Of a stretch of DNA of 64,000 nt, positions 1 through 12,621 are shown piece by piece. Numbering within the stretch: position 1 is the first letter of the stretch; each line of letters opens with the position of its first letter. This DNA is from Nageia nagi (taxonomy: Eukaryota > Pinophyta): the NCBI GenBank assembly GCA_050084985.1, contig JBITNC010000001.1, positions 69,564,001-69,628,000 of the forward strand, given 5' to 3'. The position numbers and the translations under genes are program-made. The notes below the pieces were generated by a model. That model worked only from the letters and a program-made list of their open reading frames with translations, did no database searches and was not told the DNA's origin.

Positions 1-360
1 TTCATATTGTGTGTGGGGCATCATTGAGCATCATTATTCCATAATTATGCACACATGGTGTTTGTAGCATTTGTTTATGTTGATTTTTTGTATTATGTCC
101 ATCATGGATGTTGTAGAGTTGTGTTTTCATCATTGTAAGCATTTTTTGGGTGTTTAGTGTGATTGGAAGCCTTAGGGGGTTAACATTAGGCTTGTGGTAT
201 TATTTGGTGCCCTAGAGACCCATCATTGGTATTGTGAATGCATTATTGAGGGTGTTGGAAACCCTAGTTTGTGCATTTGATTATTGAGTTTACTAATATT
301 TGATTTGAGGCTCATTTTGGATCCTCACATCAAGGATGCCCTAGTTAAGAGGCCATTGAG
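1..360. other. No gene recognised
   Basis: This is AT-rich sequence with no reading frame longer than about 60 codons and no motif I recognise. It ends at the GAG target-site copy (358-360) that borders the CACTA-type element. It could be the upstream part of the Copia relic that resumes at 1380, but I could not find Copia protein words in it. Confidence 0.4.
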
Positions 361-1379
361 CACCACTAGGAAAAGGCTTATTTGCGTCACAAAAATATTT
401 TTAAATACACCAATGCAAATTACATCAAAATGCTTCACCTTACATCGAATTTTTTTTTTCACATTTTTGACATGAATTTTGATGCAAAAAGTGACATAAA
501 TTTTGATACAAAGTTTGCATCGCATTTCATTAACAAAAATTAAAATGCATTTAACTTGTTGATCGATCCATTAATCGATAATCACATTCACTTTGTCTTC
601 CATCTATACCAAAAGTGATTACTCAATAGTTAAATACCCTCTTCGAACTATATATATATATCAACAAACCCTCCTCACAATCCTCATATTTCACAAGCTT
701 CAACTAATTTATTTTCTTAGGTATTCACTTTGTATTTTAATTCCTTAGATTTCATATTTCGATCGTAGCCATGATACCCAAGGCAAAGAAGAAGCCCATA
801 GAGTAGAAGCCCACAAAGAATAAACCAGTGGTAGAGAAATCTCTGGTTACAAAAAAGAAAACTTCTTTGAAGGCCAATAAGAAATTTCCCAAAGAAGCAA
901 GCAACAAGAAATGGATAATAACATCAAAATCTTTATTGTATTATTTGGAAAAAATATATCTAATAAATTCATGTTTTTAAAACCTAAACCACTAACCCCA
1001 TTCCTAAATTGGTTCAATGAACCAATGTCATTGCTTAAAGACCTATTAGATAAGGAACTCTAATATATAGAGCAAATCACATAAGTGGATAAAAAATGAG
1101 TGATTATTTTAATAAAATGATTTACCTTATAAAGTCGTAACTTTTGATCTGAATATCATTTTGAACCTATTTTTTCAGTTGCACAATATCAAAAGATCTA
1201 CAAATCTGTAATATCTTCTTGCAAAAATTGATGTAAAATATGACATAAAAACTAACAATCTGATGCAAATATGATGCAAAAATTGTTGAGTCAATTACAT
1301 CGATTTTTGGTGAAAAACATAAAAAATACACTTCATTTAGACACAAAAAATGATGCAAATAGGGGATTTTCTAGTAGTG
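361..1379. mobile_element. Non-autonomous CACTA-type DNA transposon
   Basis: The left end starts CACCACTAGGAAAA and the right end, read on the other strand, starts CACTACTAGAAAATC. These match each other and the CACTA (En/Spm) superfamily terminus. The element is flanked on both sides by GAG (358-360 and 1380-1382), the 3-bp target-site duplication typical of that superfamily. Inside both ends lie repeated words such as TGATGCAAA and GATGTAA, in opposite orientation, which resemble the subterminal repeats bound by CACTA transposases. At 1,019 bp with no long open frame it encodes no transposase, so it would need an autonomous relative. The left terminus differs from the right at a few bases, which suggests age. 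Sequence to its right (from 1380) is Copia-derived. Confidence 0.8.
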
Positions 1380-2443
1380 GAGGGTACATTAAAATTGATG
1401 AGCACTTACTATAATATGATTTTATTACGAGTTCTTATGATCATATACTCCACCTTTAATAATATGAGGGGCAAGGATATTTTCACTATAGTAGTACATG
1501 TTGATGATTTGGTCATTAAGGGAGTACTAAGGAGTTGATCCTATATTGTAAGGATGATCACTCAAAAAAATATTTTACATGATTGATCTTGGTTTACTTA
1601 ATTATTATATTGGATTGTAGATTTACTACATTTATGAGGATTGGTTGGGTAGAATGTGGGCATCCATCTTTGTGAGATTTATTGAAATTTTTAATTATTT
1701 TTATTTCATGTTATTGGTTGAAATAAATAACATCAATTATTCAAAGGAATATTGTGTTTTATAGAGGATTATTTTATTAGAGGGTTAATTTACCTTTCAT
1801 ATACCAAGTCAGATATTTATTATGTTGTTATTTATCTTTATAGGTTTATGCATGAACCTAAGAAAGCTCATTGGATAACAACTAAACGTGTGTTGAGATA
1901 TATTCGTAGTATTGATAACTATTATATCTTGGAGTACATGAATAATGATAAATTCTTTTTGAATAGGTACATAGATGCAAGTTATGGAGGATCCTTGGAT
2001 GATAGAATATCAACAACATGATATGTTTTCTTCCTTAGATTTGGACCGATTTCTTAGGTAGCAAAAAATAAAGTATCACATCCATATCTACCACAAAGTC
2101 AAAGTATTTTTCTTCTATAGTTGTTGTTTGTAAAGGAGTGTAGTTACATCATATTTTATCATTATTGGGATACCAAAAAGTCATCCTACCATTTTTAATT
2201 GCCACAATTAGGATATACTAAAACTACTTTCTAATCTTGTTTTCATGAGTGCACCGAACACATTGAGATATAGGTGCACTTCATTCAAAACCATGTTTTG
2301 CTACGCAATATTTACCTTTGCTACATTTTCATGAAGAAGTAGATTGTAGATATCTTCACTAAGTCTCTTGATTGTGAAAAGTTTGAATACTTTTGGAGCT
2401 TCCTCTTTTGTTCTTTGAGGACCTAACATATTATGGGAGGGAA
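1380..2443 (+). pseudogene. Decayed Copia RT and RNase H (element D1)
   Basis: Translated pieces follow the order of a Copia pol 3' half. Around 1485-1515 the frame reads FTIVVHVDDLVIKG, where HVDD replaces the usual YVDD box of reverse transcriptase. At 1752-2021 an 89-residue stretch has the RT/RNase H boundary words FMHEPKKAHW and AKRVLRYI-like RVLRYI, then DASYGGSLDDRISTT, equivalent to the start of the Copia RNase H domain. Further on, 2240-2360 keeps a distorted THIEI / HFHEEV / DIFTK-like tail. Stops and frameshifts break every domain. The polypurine tract ATGGGAGGGAA at about 2433-2443 precedes the LTR. The upstream half (gag, protease, integrase) is not visible in the window. Confidence 0.75.
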
Positions 2444-2760
2444 TGTTAGAATAAATCTCACATTAGGGATATTGAAATAAATAATAAAATAGTATTATTA
2501 ATGTTTAATAATACATTAGTTAAGTTATTAGGTTATTGGAGTTAATTTTATGATAGTTAATATACAAAAACATAACTCCCAACTCACAAATGTATTTAAT
2601 GTTATTTTCATGGAATACAAGGTTTTTCTTATTACTTCTCAATACTTTTGATAACAACAAGGCTTTGTGATTTTCCACTTCTTAGATTGTGCTTTTTTTT
2701 TTATTAGACTGAGGAATCAATTGATTCATTATACTTTTAGATGCATCTTTATGGGATTGA
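2444..2760 (+). repeat. 3' LTR of Copia relic D1 (right edge uncertain)
   Basis: The LTR begins TGTTAGAATAAATCTC directly after a polypurine tract, as expected for a 3' LTR. I could not see the matching 5' LTR in the window, so the right edge near 2760 is a guess and no target-site duplication can be checked. Confidence 0.5.
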
Positions 2761-5700
2761 ATCATGCTCCTCACTTCCACTATAACATCCAATGCACTAA
2801 GTTAACTACTTATGTGTTTGATAGTGTTGGTGTAATATGCCCTTGATTCCATGAGACCCTGAAACTTAAACTTAGGTCTAAATGTCCAAACTAAACATCG
2901 ACTCCACCAATAATTCAAGTCATGTGGGCTATTGTATTGGGCCTTTTACTTTCTATTTCTCCTAGTTATTTATAAAGTTTTAGAAAGCTTGATTCAAAAA
3001 CTTATTTTTAGGATAAGTTCATTTTTTCATTTTGAATGTATCCTTTAGGGTGTAGTTTGAAGGGATACATTTATGGAGCCTTTAAGGGGATATTTGTTAG
3101 CCAAATTTTGGTGAGAACCCAAATATAACCTTGCCAAAATGTTACAAAGTTGATATAAGCTTAAGTACATCTTCATTACAAGCTTTCTATATCCATAGTC
3201 TCATGTAATTCTCTTCACCACATTCTTATGTGAATAGGGAGAATAACTCCTTAGCATATATCATATAATTTTTATTAAACTTATAGGTTAAAGCAATAAT
3301 GAATGCATCTAATTATTTATCAAAACTCTTCATATTTATTTAAACTATCCTTCACTATAAGCTAGATAATTTCCAACCTTTCTTTTAAGCACATGCTTGT
3401 AAGAACTTAAAACAATAACTCCTATATAGTAGTACAATCATTATCGCACTTAAAGCACTTACACTAATGGGAACCAATAATTTCACAAAGTGGATTATAA
3501 TTAAAAATGCTAGCCCATGTATTCCTTTTATAGGTGCTATATAATCATTTTAGTAGGAGATATTGTGTTTCTTCAAATCGGATGCATTAATTACTCTTAA
3601 TTACATGGTAATTCATTGATTGCATTGATATGAACAAATCACTTTGTAGCTATCTCTAATTGACCATTATTGTGTGGGAATTGGACACTTTCCAAAGGCA
3701 TATCATCTACTTATTTTATTATATATGCCTCAATTTGGTACTACCAAAGCATATTCTATTGATTGCATGAGTTTGAGACTTTGGTTATAAGGCCACAAAG
3801 TATTTAGTTTATCAAGGAAGCATGAGTTTGTATACTCATATATTTGATGCTTTGCACAAGAATTTATGTTTAGATTCATAGCTCATTCCATGTCCTAAAT
3901 ATTTAACTTTTAATGGAAAATATTTTTTATTTCTCATGTTCAAGTAGTTACCTCAATATTACATAATAAACATAATTAAAGCGTAAATAGATTTTTTTTC
4001 ATAGCTATTCTTAGCTTGAGGAATATCCTCCTTTGTAATGTGATATTCTTGGGTCAAAAGTTTAGTATTCTATCTTATCATATTGTATTTCTAAATAATT
4101 GTAACCACTTGAGCTAAGCTCGTATTGTATTAAATATTTCTTTTGTGAACTCCCTTGTTCTAATTCACCTTCATAGTCATCCCAAACATCATCTTGTAAA
4201 CAACCTTGATAAAGAAATGGGTGAGGGAAAATTAGATAAGATGGTCAAGGGGTGACAAGTTAAATGATCCTTGGGATTTTAATCTATCCACACATATGAG
4301 ATGAATGGTATTAATGGGAATATAAAAGTTATCATACCATTATATTTTTCATTGTTATTAATTTTGGTATCCCACTACTAAATATGGTAAATTCGGGGTT
4401 CTTTTATAGGTAATATGAATACTTTGTCCTCTAGGTGCATTATCATATAATGAAGGAAAAGGTATTAATTTATCTTAGTTAGTAAATATCATGATAAAGA
4501 CATTATGGAGAGGAGAGGAAGATCAAATATAAGTGTTTCTTAAACTATCAATACAACTTATACTTGGTAAAGAGTTATTAATATATCCTTAATGGATCAA
4601 ACCATTTGGCTTGTATACTCATAAACCTACATCACATCAAAATATGGTTGGATGTATTCCATCCTAATAACATCAAAAACCAATTTTGCAATGACTATTA
4701 TAAATGATTTAGTCTTCAAGATGCAATTATAATTAGCCATCCTTTCATTTGTAGAACAAAGTAGAAGGGAGGGGGTAACTTATTTGCTTTATGCATAACA
4801 AGTGAACATGTTGGTTTTAGTATATGAATTTTTTTAGTGCTATTTTTAGTTATTGTATCAAATTCAAAATTATTAATGTGCTTATTTTTCTTTATAACAA
4901 CATTATAATAGTCTATCTCTTATTTTCTCACTACTAAAAACCTTTTGCGATCTCTCTAGTATCTTGATCCTATATGGAAGGTTAGCTTATTGCAAGGGGT
5001 ATTCTTTTTCGCTTAGTGGAATGTATCCTACCTTGAATCTTGGTTTTTTTTCTCATTACTTCCACTAGATAATTATTGTTGATTTTCTTATCTTACCAAA
5101 TGCATTGATATCATTTCATTTTTACCTATGCTTAGTTGTTCAAGGGGAAGCTTTCTTATTTCTACTTTCGAGATCTCTTCTTTCGAGAGAAAGTTTAGTT
5201 TGTGGTAGCTATTCTTCTTTTCTTTTAAGCAAATCACTTTTGAGAAATAACTCTACTAGATTTATATTTGAAAATTTCCCTCTCACGGGATTCTCTTCCT
5301 GAGAAGGCTCTTATTTTGATAAATTAGCATTTTGTAGTTTCTCGTATGAAAGCAAAACTACTACAATGCCTAGGAAATTATTTGTATGACTTTCATATAC
5401 TAATATTAGCTCTTCCTACTTTGATCCCTCTCATTTCTATATCTCTTAATATAGCCTTAAGATTTTATCCAAAAACTCATCCATCAAGGATATTTTTGAG
5501 TTTAGACTCTCATTTGCATAACTCATAGTTAATGTCTACTAAATTGAACTCTCTTTTCATATTCTTAACTTCTATAAGCTAATATTGGTATTGGTAATTA
5601 ACACAAATATTAGAAACATGTCCTTAATTTCATGATAAGTACCATGGTTCATCTATGTAATCTATGGATTTTATTTCCCTTTTCATATCTATAATGTGTG

Positions 5701-6365
5701 CCCTTTCGGTTGCATTGGGTGTTGGGGGTAGTTGTTCTCTTTTTATATAAGGGTACACCTTTATTCATAGCCATCAAACCTTATCTTGAAGTTCCACCTC
5801 TCCATGAATGTAAATTTATTTATCAAGCTTTAAACCAAATTGGTAAGTTATTGAACTTCTATAGATGCCTTAGACTTAGAAGCTAGTAAGGTACGGAAAT
5901 GAGAGTTTTAAATGACATTGTATTGTGTAAGGGCTAGTTATGATATAGGGATGAAAGATAATACATGAATGATAGAGATAATAGTTACAAAAGTGAGTTA
6001 CTAGTTTAGTTGGGAAACATTTTGGAGCCAACAATTGTAATCATAAGAGAATATTTTTGATAGATATCATGTCATTTTCAATGGTTATACTAGCTTGGTA
6101 AACTCGGGGAAAGTACCTTATCTTGTTGGAAATGACACCTTCTAGGATGCTACTCCCCTTTGTTGTAATAGTGACCTCATGCTAGTGTAAGAAATTACTT
6201 CTCCTCCTCCATATTATTAATACCATTAATAGTGTAATTTGGTATTGATATAACTCATAAACTAAATTGGAATGTAAGTGTCAAAAAAATAATCTCTACT
6301 AGACGTAATACCTTTTATGTTCTTGAAAATAAATGTAAAAATGTAGGACTTTTGAATTAGAATAA
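2761..6365. other. AT-rich intergenic sequence, nothing recognised
   Basis: About 3.6 kb with only short frames, none showing a domain or a run of coherent protein words. It is probably old transposon debris, but I cannot assign a family. Confidence 0.4.
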
Positions 6366-6716
6366 AAAGAAAGACCTTAGTGTTGAATAAACCACTTTGA
6401 TAAGTGGATTAAGGATACTTGCTGATTTGGTGGTAAGTGACATTCATGACATCCCAAAACATAGTAGTTTGATCCTCAACCATCATTAGAAACACCTATA
6501 AGGTAGTGTTCTATAACACCTCACCTAAAAGAAAGATAAAAAATAAAGACCTCAATGTTGGCTAAACCACTTTTATAAGTTGCTTGAGGAAACTTGCTAA
6601 TTTGATGGTAAGTGGCATTCATGCCATCCCAAAATGTAGTAGTTCAATCCTCAACCCTCATTAGATAGACTTGTAAGATGGTATTCTATTGTATCTCACC
6701 TAAGAGAAAGATAAAG
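6366..6716. repeat. Tandem duplication of a ~175-bp unit
   Basis: The block starting near 6373 (GACCTTAGTGTTG) recurs at 6548 (GACCTCAATGTTG). Both copies share the words GGTAAGTG-CATTCATG-CATCCCAAAA and TCAATCCTCAACC-like text in the same order. The two copies differ by scattered substitutions, so the duplication is not recent. Confidence 0.7.
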
Positions 6717-6844
6717 ATAATTAAAAGGATTAACGTAAGGTGGTGTTTGATTCATGAATTTTTAGGTCAAGATAACACAAATAAGCTTGGAGATTTTATT
6801 TTATCTTTTACCTTATCTATAAAGGGATTAACATCGGGGAGTGA

Positions 6845-7135
6845 GTCTAGTATAATGTTTTGTATAGCATAATCTATAGAGTCCTAATAATGTCTTATAT
6901 AGAGTTATAATAACATCCCTTATAGAGCCCATTTTAGCATTTCGTATAGATTCAAAATAGCATTGGTTTAGAGTTAGTTTTAGCATCCCCATTAATGTCC
7001 AATATAGAATTGGATATAGAGTCAGTAATAGAGTCACACATAGAGTTGAAAAGCATATTTTTTAGAGTCGATAATGACATCGATAGTAGAGTCATAGTTA
7101 GCATTAAATAGATATCGAATAATGTCCAAAAATGG
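6845..7135. repeat. Degenerate short repeats around TAGAGTY
   Basis: The words TATAGAGTC, TTAGAGTTAG and ATAGAGTTG recur about every 20-30 bases, mixed with AATGTC and TAGCAT. The period is irregular, so this looks like a very eroded minisatellite. Confidence 0.45.
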
Positions 7136-8500
7136 CTACAAAAGATATTCGATGTCAAACAACATTAAATAATGCTATTAATGTCAAACATAAATATTAA
7201 AAAAAAATTGATGCCCACTTCAATGCTATAAGCTTAAATTGTAGTATTTAATAACCTAAGGTATGGAATAGTGACCCTTACATAATAAATACAATCTTAT
7301 GGGTTTAAAGGTATTGCCTCTTATGGAATCCTTTTTGAAAGTATTATTAAATATAATTATTAAATATTTTTGTGACCCTTGAGATTAACCTAGGTGGAGA
7401 CTAAGTTAAGCATTCACATTACATCTAAAGATAAATAATGAAATAAGAAAATAATGTAGTAATGTAATAACAATTAACAATAACTATGGAAAATATTGAT
7501 ATAAAAAAAATAAATGATGCCCTAGCTATTGGATCAAATGTATGACCTATGGAAGAGAGATCAAAGATAATGTACTTACCACCTTATTAAAATGAAAAAT
7601 CATATATACATACTTTGAATTATTGAGAGAGAATCATTATGGTATGTGAATCCATCTAATGAATGTAGAATAAAACCCTATTGCGAATGTGAAAAATAAC
7701 ATGAATGCCAATAGTAACATAAATGTTGAGCCTCCAATGGTAGCATGGATGTTAATGATAGCAAGAATGCTAACTTTATATAGAGAAAGTTCCGTAGCTA
7801 AGATCCAAAGAAGAATAATAAAATGACAAGCTTAGTCTAGCATATAATAGTGAATGAAAGAATGCTATAATATTAAGTCTCTCCTAATAGGTGGTGTTGA
7901 TGAGCACCTTATAAGATAATAAACATGGGCATATCGAGATAAAATTTGATGATGATCCCATGTGAGGTATTCCCCCTCTTAAAAGTAAGTGATCCACCAT
8001 AATGCATGCTTATAAGCTAGTGTTGATGCTAGTGTACCTTGCACAAATAAAAAGGAAAACATACATGAGCTACTAAAGTCAACCATAATAATAATATAAC
8101 ATGATTATAACATATAATGATATAATATAAAGTTTAATTTAATAAGTATACCTAAGGTGGACAAAATTAAATTTTAACAAATGCTCCTCTTTGCAAAGTT
8201 AATGTAATAAAGTATAATTATATTTGCAAAGGAAAAATAAAAAAAAAAAAGAGAAAAATAATACTCTCCTATTCTTTTTGTGAAGCTCTTAGATCATTAA
8301 AGTTTGATGATATTTGTTTCCCCCTCTTTGCATTGATTATGGAGAGGCTAACTCCTAACAAATTAGAACAACCAAATGCAAAGAATAACATGTAAATAGA
8401 GAGATACAAAATATCTTTCAAAACATACATGTGATATTTACTAAAAGATATAATAATAATAATTAGATCAATAATCAACTTCATATGTGTGTATAATATG
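7136..8500. other. AT-rich sequence, no gene recognised
   Basis: No domain or coherent frame is visible. Short pyrimidine tracts such as TTCCCCCTCTTAAAAG near 7972 look like minus-strand polypurine tracts of LTR elements, but I found no LTR boundary to go with them. Confidence 0.35.
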
Positions 8501-8805
8501 TCATGGTAATACTCAATTCCCTACTCATAGATAAACATCATCACAATAGAACTAAATATCCCATTCATAAACTGATGCCATAAAATTTCATCTCAAAATT
8601 TATATAGTAATAAAAAGCAAGGATAAAATTAATATAATATGCATACATCATCATGGAAGCAACAAGAACTCTATTCATGTAAATACATATCATTATAGAG
8701 GACCTAATGCCCCATTCATAAATGCAAATATACAATCATAGAAAGCAAGCATAGTGATGGTTAGTCTATACCCAACCAACATAGGTGATCATAACATATG
8801 AAAGT
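8501..8805. repeat. Left flank of F2, related to the 69-bp repeats at 32132
   Basis: Words such as CATCATCATGGAAGCAACAAG (about 8648), CCCCATTCAT and GTGATGGTTA (about 8755) followed by CCCAACCAAC reappear in the same order at 32040-32250, on the other side of element F2. This suggests F2 inserted into an older repeat, leaving part on each side. The last five bases here, AAAGT, nearly match AGAGT after the F2 3' LTR. Confidence 0.5.
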
Positions 8806-8819
8806 TTTTGGAATTATAA

Positions 8820-9309
8820 TGTAACACTAACAAGATAATTCCTAAATAACCAAGATCGCATGAAAGCTCTCAATTCACATATAACTATCACATAAAGCAA
8901 TCTCACAAAGATAACACAAGATGTAAGTGGTTTCTCCAATTAGGAATACATCCACTAACTAGATCTTTACTTCAATCACAAATACAACTCTCTTTCAATC
9001 CTCCTAATCTCAACTCCTACACTTCTATCCTATAGCATATCTTTACTCTACAATTAGTGTGTAATCACAAAGAGAGAGCCTTCTATTTATAGGCTAAAAT
9101 CTCTCTTTGGATCACCCTTTTATCCAATGTACAAAAGCATGACATGCACATCCTTTTACCCAAGGGCATGCTCATGACATGAGTGTAGGACAAGTAACAT
9201 TATCATATTCACTTAAATACTTAACTATCAAATGATACCTTAAAGTATTAGTGAACTTACATAAAATATTATTACATAACCTTTACAATAATGCATTATG
9301 CATTCCAAC
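8820..9309 (-). repeat. 3' LTR of a C-family Copia
   Basis: This block matches 24181-24681 along its whole length. On the minus strand it starts TGTTGGAATGCATAATGC, directly after a polypurine tract AAGGGGGAG (plus strand 9310-9318), which identifies it as a 3' LTR. A TATA-like CTATAAATAG lies on the minus strand at 9083-9092. The plus-strand left edge is ragged, merging into the first bases of the F2 LTR. Confidence 0.8.
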
Positions 9310-9825
9310 ACTCCCCCTTAATGAAATATTGGTATAGAGCAATTAAGGGAGAAGAATAAAAGAAAGTAAGAGAGTTATCCTCCAAATAGATACAATGGAG
9401 ATGAGAACTTTTTACATATTTGTGAAGTAAGAAAGATCTAGTTTGAGACTCATTACTTTGCCAAATAAAATTATTAACCACAACTGGTTTCAATGCATAT
9501 GAAGTAGTCATCCAACTAAAAGTTATGAAGAGTCTCCAAGAGCCTACATACCTAAGGTAAGTAACCTACAATCTCAAAAGAACTTGCAAGTCATAAGTAG
9601 CTCAAATAATCAAGATCAGTTAGATGCAACATATTCATCTCATCAAGGATAGATGAATCACACAAATGCCATCATGAATTGATTAATGGTGTATAATCAC
9701 ATGAAAATGAATCTATGTATTATTAATATAAAAATTATGATATCTTGACAAATAACGTATAATTTCTCATATATGGATAAAGTGAAAAACCATAAGAGTT
9801 GCCTGAATATGATAATTGCATGGAT
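9310..9825 (-). other. 3' untranslated region of a C-family Copia
   Basis: It starts with the polypurine tract next to the LTR. The sequence to about 9689 closely parallels 46079-46450 (next to the C2 LTR), and 9755-9825 resembles the repeated CTCATATATGGATAA text of 17160-17230. No coding potential is visible. The stretch 9690-9755 can be aligned either to C-family 3' UTR or, more loosely, to the start of the G1 LTR. Confidence 0.6.
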
Positions 9826-10487
9826 TATCTTGAAATTGACTATGGTTAATTTGAATAATTGATGGTTATAAACATTGAGTATTCAATGAATCTAATGTTA
9901 TATTGATTATTTATCTTAAATTTTTGATTACACATTTATGTAGAGAGCATCTCCGACTAGGGTATAACAGATCACACTATAACATAAAATCTCATAGTAA
10001 GTCCAAACATAACAACAAGATACAAACTGATCCCCTTGGTGTCAAGTGCTACCCTTAATACATCTTGTAACGCCTACAATAAGCTTTGAGGCTTGGTGAA
10101 TTCCATAACAGTTTAATATGCGACAATTTAGTGTATATGCAAATTAATATCCTTACTGATAAAATGGACATGAGATGTCAAATGTATCCAATAGGGAACA
10201 GAGTTCCTTGCCAACAGGAAATAGCGAGCTCTGATACTAATAGAAAAAGATCGCACCTTCCTACCTCTTTTGAATATCCTTTAGGTCCACAATGGTTCCA
10301 TAGTGCTACAATAGATTGCATCATATCATTACTTCTTTCGTGACAGGTACATTGCTCGTGAAGCAAGATAACCAAACAATAACATCATATGTAGAGTTGA
10401 TTACTAGTAACTCTATGTTATAGTTGAATATGAAATCTAGAGAACAAATAGGTACGTAGTTACGTGAGACAGATTAATTTGCAATTA
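9826..10487 (+). repeat. Degraded 5' LTR fragment of Gypsy G1
   Basis: It parallels the 3' LTR at 16300-17058. Shared ordered words are GCATGG-TTATCTTGAA, TAGTAAGTCCA, AACAACAAG-TACA, TGATCCC, CGCCTACAA and CAGGTACATT. The copy carries many small deletions relative to the 3' LTR. Its right end, TTAATTTGCAATTACC, passes straight into C-family RT sequence, so the expected primer-binding site is missing. Confidence 0.6.
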
Positions 10488-11066
10488 CCTAAGATATTTC
10501 TTAATGTGTTAGTTAAATATTTTTACATGAATCTCCATATTTTATTGTAAAGGTAACCACAGTTGGATATAGTCACATACAAAAACTAAATTAAAAGTGT
10601 TTATTAGTGTATAACTACTGAGTTGTAGTTGAGTGTTCTAGGGATGAATACAACATATCTAATTCCTTCCAACTTTCAAAGTTGAATATATTAGATTGAT
10701 TGAGGTAAGTAAATCCTTACATTATACACTGACATTCCAGATAGGAATGCAAAATACAGATCAATCATTTCAAACATTACTTAAGTTTGGATAGCACTCT
10801 TGAATGATTTCATCATTTGGCTAGAATCAATCACCAAATAAGAGAATCAAGACCATTCTTTTCTTTATTGGGCACATTGATCAAGTCTAGCAAAATACCG
10901 AAAATTATACCAAAGAACCAAATATTCAGTACTAAGTTCTTAGGTGATCAAGATACATATACAAGGATTTTTAGTGCATGCAAAGTGAACTCATTGGTTC
11001 CTTCCACTATAAGACCCATGATTGATGCTAAAATTTCTACTCAAATGCTTTGAAGAATGCACTCTT
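10488..11066 (-). pseudogene. C-family Copia RT fragment inside G1
   Basis: This block runs parallel to 18052-18720 of the better-preserved C element, from TCTTAAT-GTGTT through CAAACATTA-CTTAAGTTTGGATA to GAATGCACTCTTGA-like text. It covers the middle of the reverse transcriptase on the minus strand. It is about 90 bases shorter than its counterpart because of many small deletions, and the YLDD box has been lost (the local frame reads LLFGD). It sits exactly where the G1 leader and gag start should be, which makes the region a mosaic of two elements. Confidence 0.65.
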
Positions 11067-11126
11067 GAGAATGTTTAAATGTTACCTGAGGTCCAGAATA
11101 TAATTAGGAATTCATAGTGATTGTTG

Positions 11127-11858
11127 CATGGAGCAAATTAGATAACATCCAGAAGGAGGTTATGCTATCAGATTTATGTGCTATTAAACAAGACAGTGAT
11201 GAGCAACTGGATAAATTTGTTGTAAGGTTTAAGAAGACATGGCAGCAAGTAAAGACCAGGTTGAAAGAAAAAGAGGTAAATAAACATTTTTAAAGAAGCT
11301 ATTAGATTGCCCTTACAGTCATATGTTATTGATTATACACATCTCACATTTTCCAATATGACGTATAAACTGTTAGAGAAAGAAAAAGTCCTTGTGAAGC
11401 TAGGGCTTGTAAAGTATAGCAATGATGATAAGGCTAAAGCAGAAGATAAGAGACCGCAATTGTCAAAGAAGGAGAAAACTATTCATGTGGTTGAGAAGAC
11501 AAATGTGATGAAAGAGAGGAAATTTGTGAAATTTCCCATACCTCCGAGGTATATCTTAAAAGATCTTATGGCAAAAGGATTATTACAACCTTTACCAAAG
11601 CAGGAAGAAGACCCCACAGCAAAAAAACCCCATTGGTATAAGGAAGATAGATATTGTGAATATCATCAGGCTAAAGCCCATGCTACAAACGGATGTGGAA
11701 ATCTTAAGGATAGAATACAAAAGCTCATAGAAGATGGATTCTATGTATGTCCAGCAAAGGTCAAAGATACAGGAGAAGAACAACATATCAATATGATCTT
11801 CCTTGAGGATGCTAACCCCGGTAGGAGCTCCAGGCCTCCCGAAGGTATCATTTGGTAG
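11127..11858 (+). pseudogene. Gypsy gag relic (capsid/nucleocapsid part)
   Basis: The first frame (from about 11129) reads WSKLDNIQKEVMLSDLCAI and QLDKFVVRFKKTWQQV, typical of the plant retrotransposon Gag capsid region. A frameshift near 11290 moves reading to 11307-11858, a 183-residue frame. That frame contains RYCEYHQAKAHATNGC, followed by LKDRIQKLIEDG. This is the C-x2-H-x6-H-type pattern found in Tat/Ogre-like Gag proteins ('CEYH...H...C..LKD.I..LI..G'). Gag would package the element RNA. It lacks an upstream start because C-family sequence has replaced the N-terminal part, and no protease follows. The last in-frame stop is TAG at 11856. Confidence 0.75.
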
Positions 11859-12239
11859 ATTGAAATACATAAAAAAAAAAGTAGAAAAAGAGAAAGAAAA
11901 GCCAGCAGTTGGTTCAGGGTTAAGAGGTTGGGAGGTTTCATCAAGTCATAACAGGAGCGCCGGTGTTGTATTTCGGGAGAAAAAGATCGCCAGCGGTCCT
12001 CTTTTAGGGAAAAAATAGAGGAAAGCAAAAGATTCCAAGTATGTTTGCAACATGAAGGGTCAAGATTTCAGGTCGTATCGTTGGTGTTCGTTCGTAAGGA
12101 TCACGGAACATCAAATTCACGCATCACAAGTACATGAACAAAGAACAAATCAGGTACCAAAAGTTTATGTTTTATATATCATGATCAAAATGTTTTTATT
12201 TACAATCCAAACTGAATGGGATTACATAGAGTGATTTAA
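11859..12239. other. Spacer between gag and the antisense PMD gene
   Basis: No domain is visible. It contains the first copy of the GC-rich palindrome (11985-12000). The region just left of the PMD stop codon would be the 3' end of the antisense transcript. Confidence 0.4.
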
Positions 12240-12532
12240 AATCTCCTACTAGACCCCCCACCCCCTACACTAGAGCTAGTAGCCCTGCTAGAGGTGCCAC
12301 CCTCGCACCGTGCCCTGTATTTCTCTGCGCGGGCCTTCTCCTCACTGATCTGTCTCTAGGCCTGGCGAAGCTGCTCGTAGAGGACCTTGATTTCTTTGTT
12401 GGCCGCCTGTAAGTCCTGATAGATACTGGCATAATCTCCTCCTCCAAACCGTAGATGGGCCCTGTAGCTCCCTGATCTCCTCATCCTTCTGGTCGATTTG
12501 GCTACGCAGCCTGGCTATCTCAACCTCAGGAT

Positions 12533-12621
12533 CTGTGACATAGCATTAACATATCATGTTAGTTCCTTGTGTATTATGAAAAATAGAAAGTCAAAGCAAA
12601 GTAAAAGAGAAAGTAGTTTAC
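12533..12621 (-). other. Putative 89-bp intron of the PMD gene
   Basis: On the minus strand it starts GTAAACTACTTTC after an Asp-rich codon run and ends TGTCACAG before the coiled-coil exon. Both ends fit plant GT-AG splice sites. Confidence 0.6.

Noticed and set aside
640-661. TATATATATA stretch as a promoter
   Set aside because: It is a simple dinucleotide run inside the CACTA-type element with no gene downstream.
5105-5302. 65-codon plus-strand frame rich in Leu and Ser
   Set aside because: There is no neighbouring exon, no homologous word and no promoter; it is compatible with chance.
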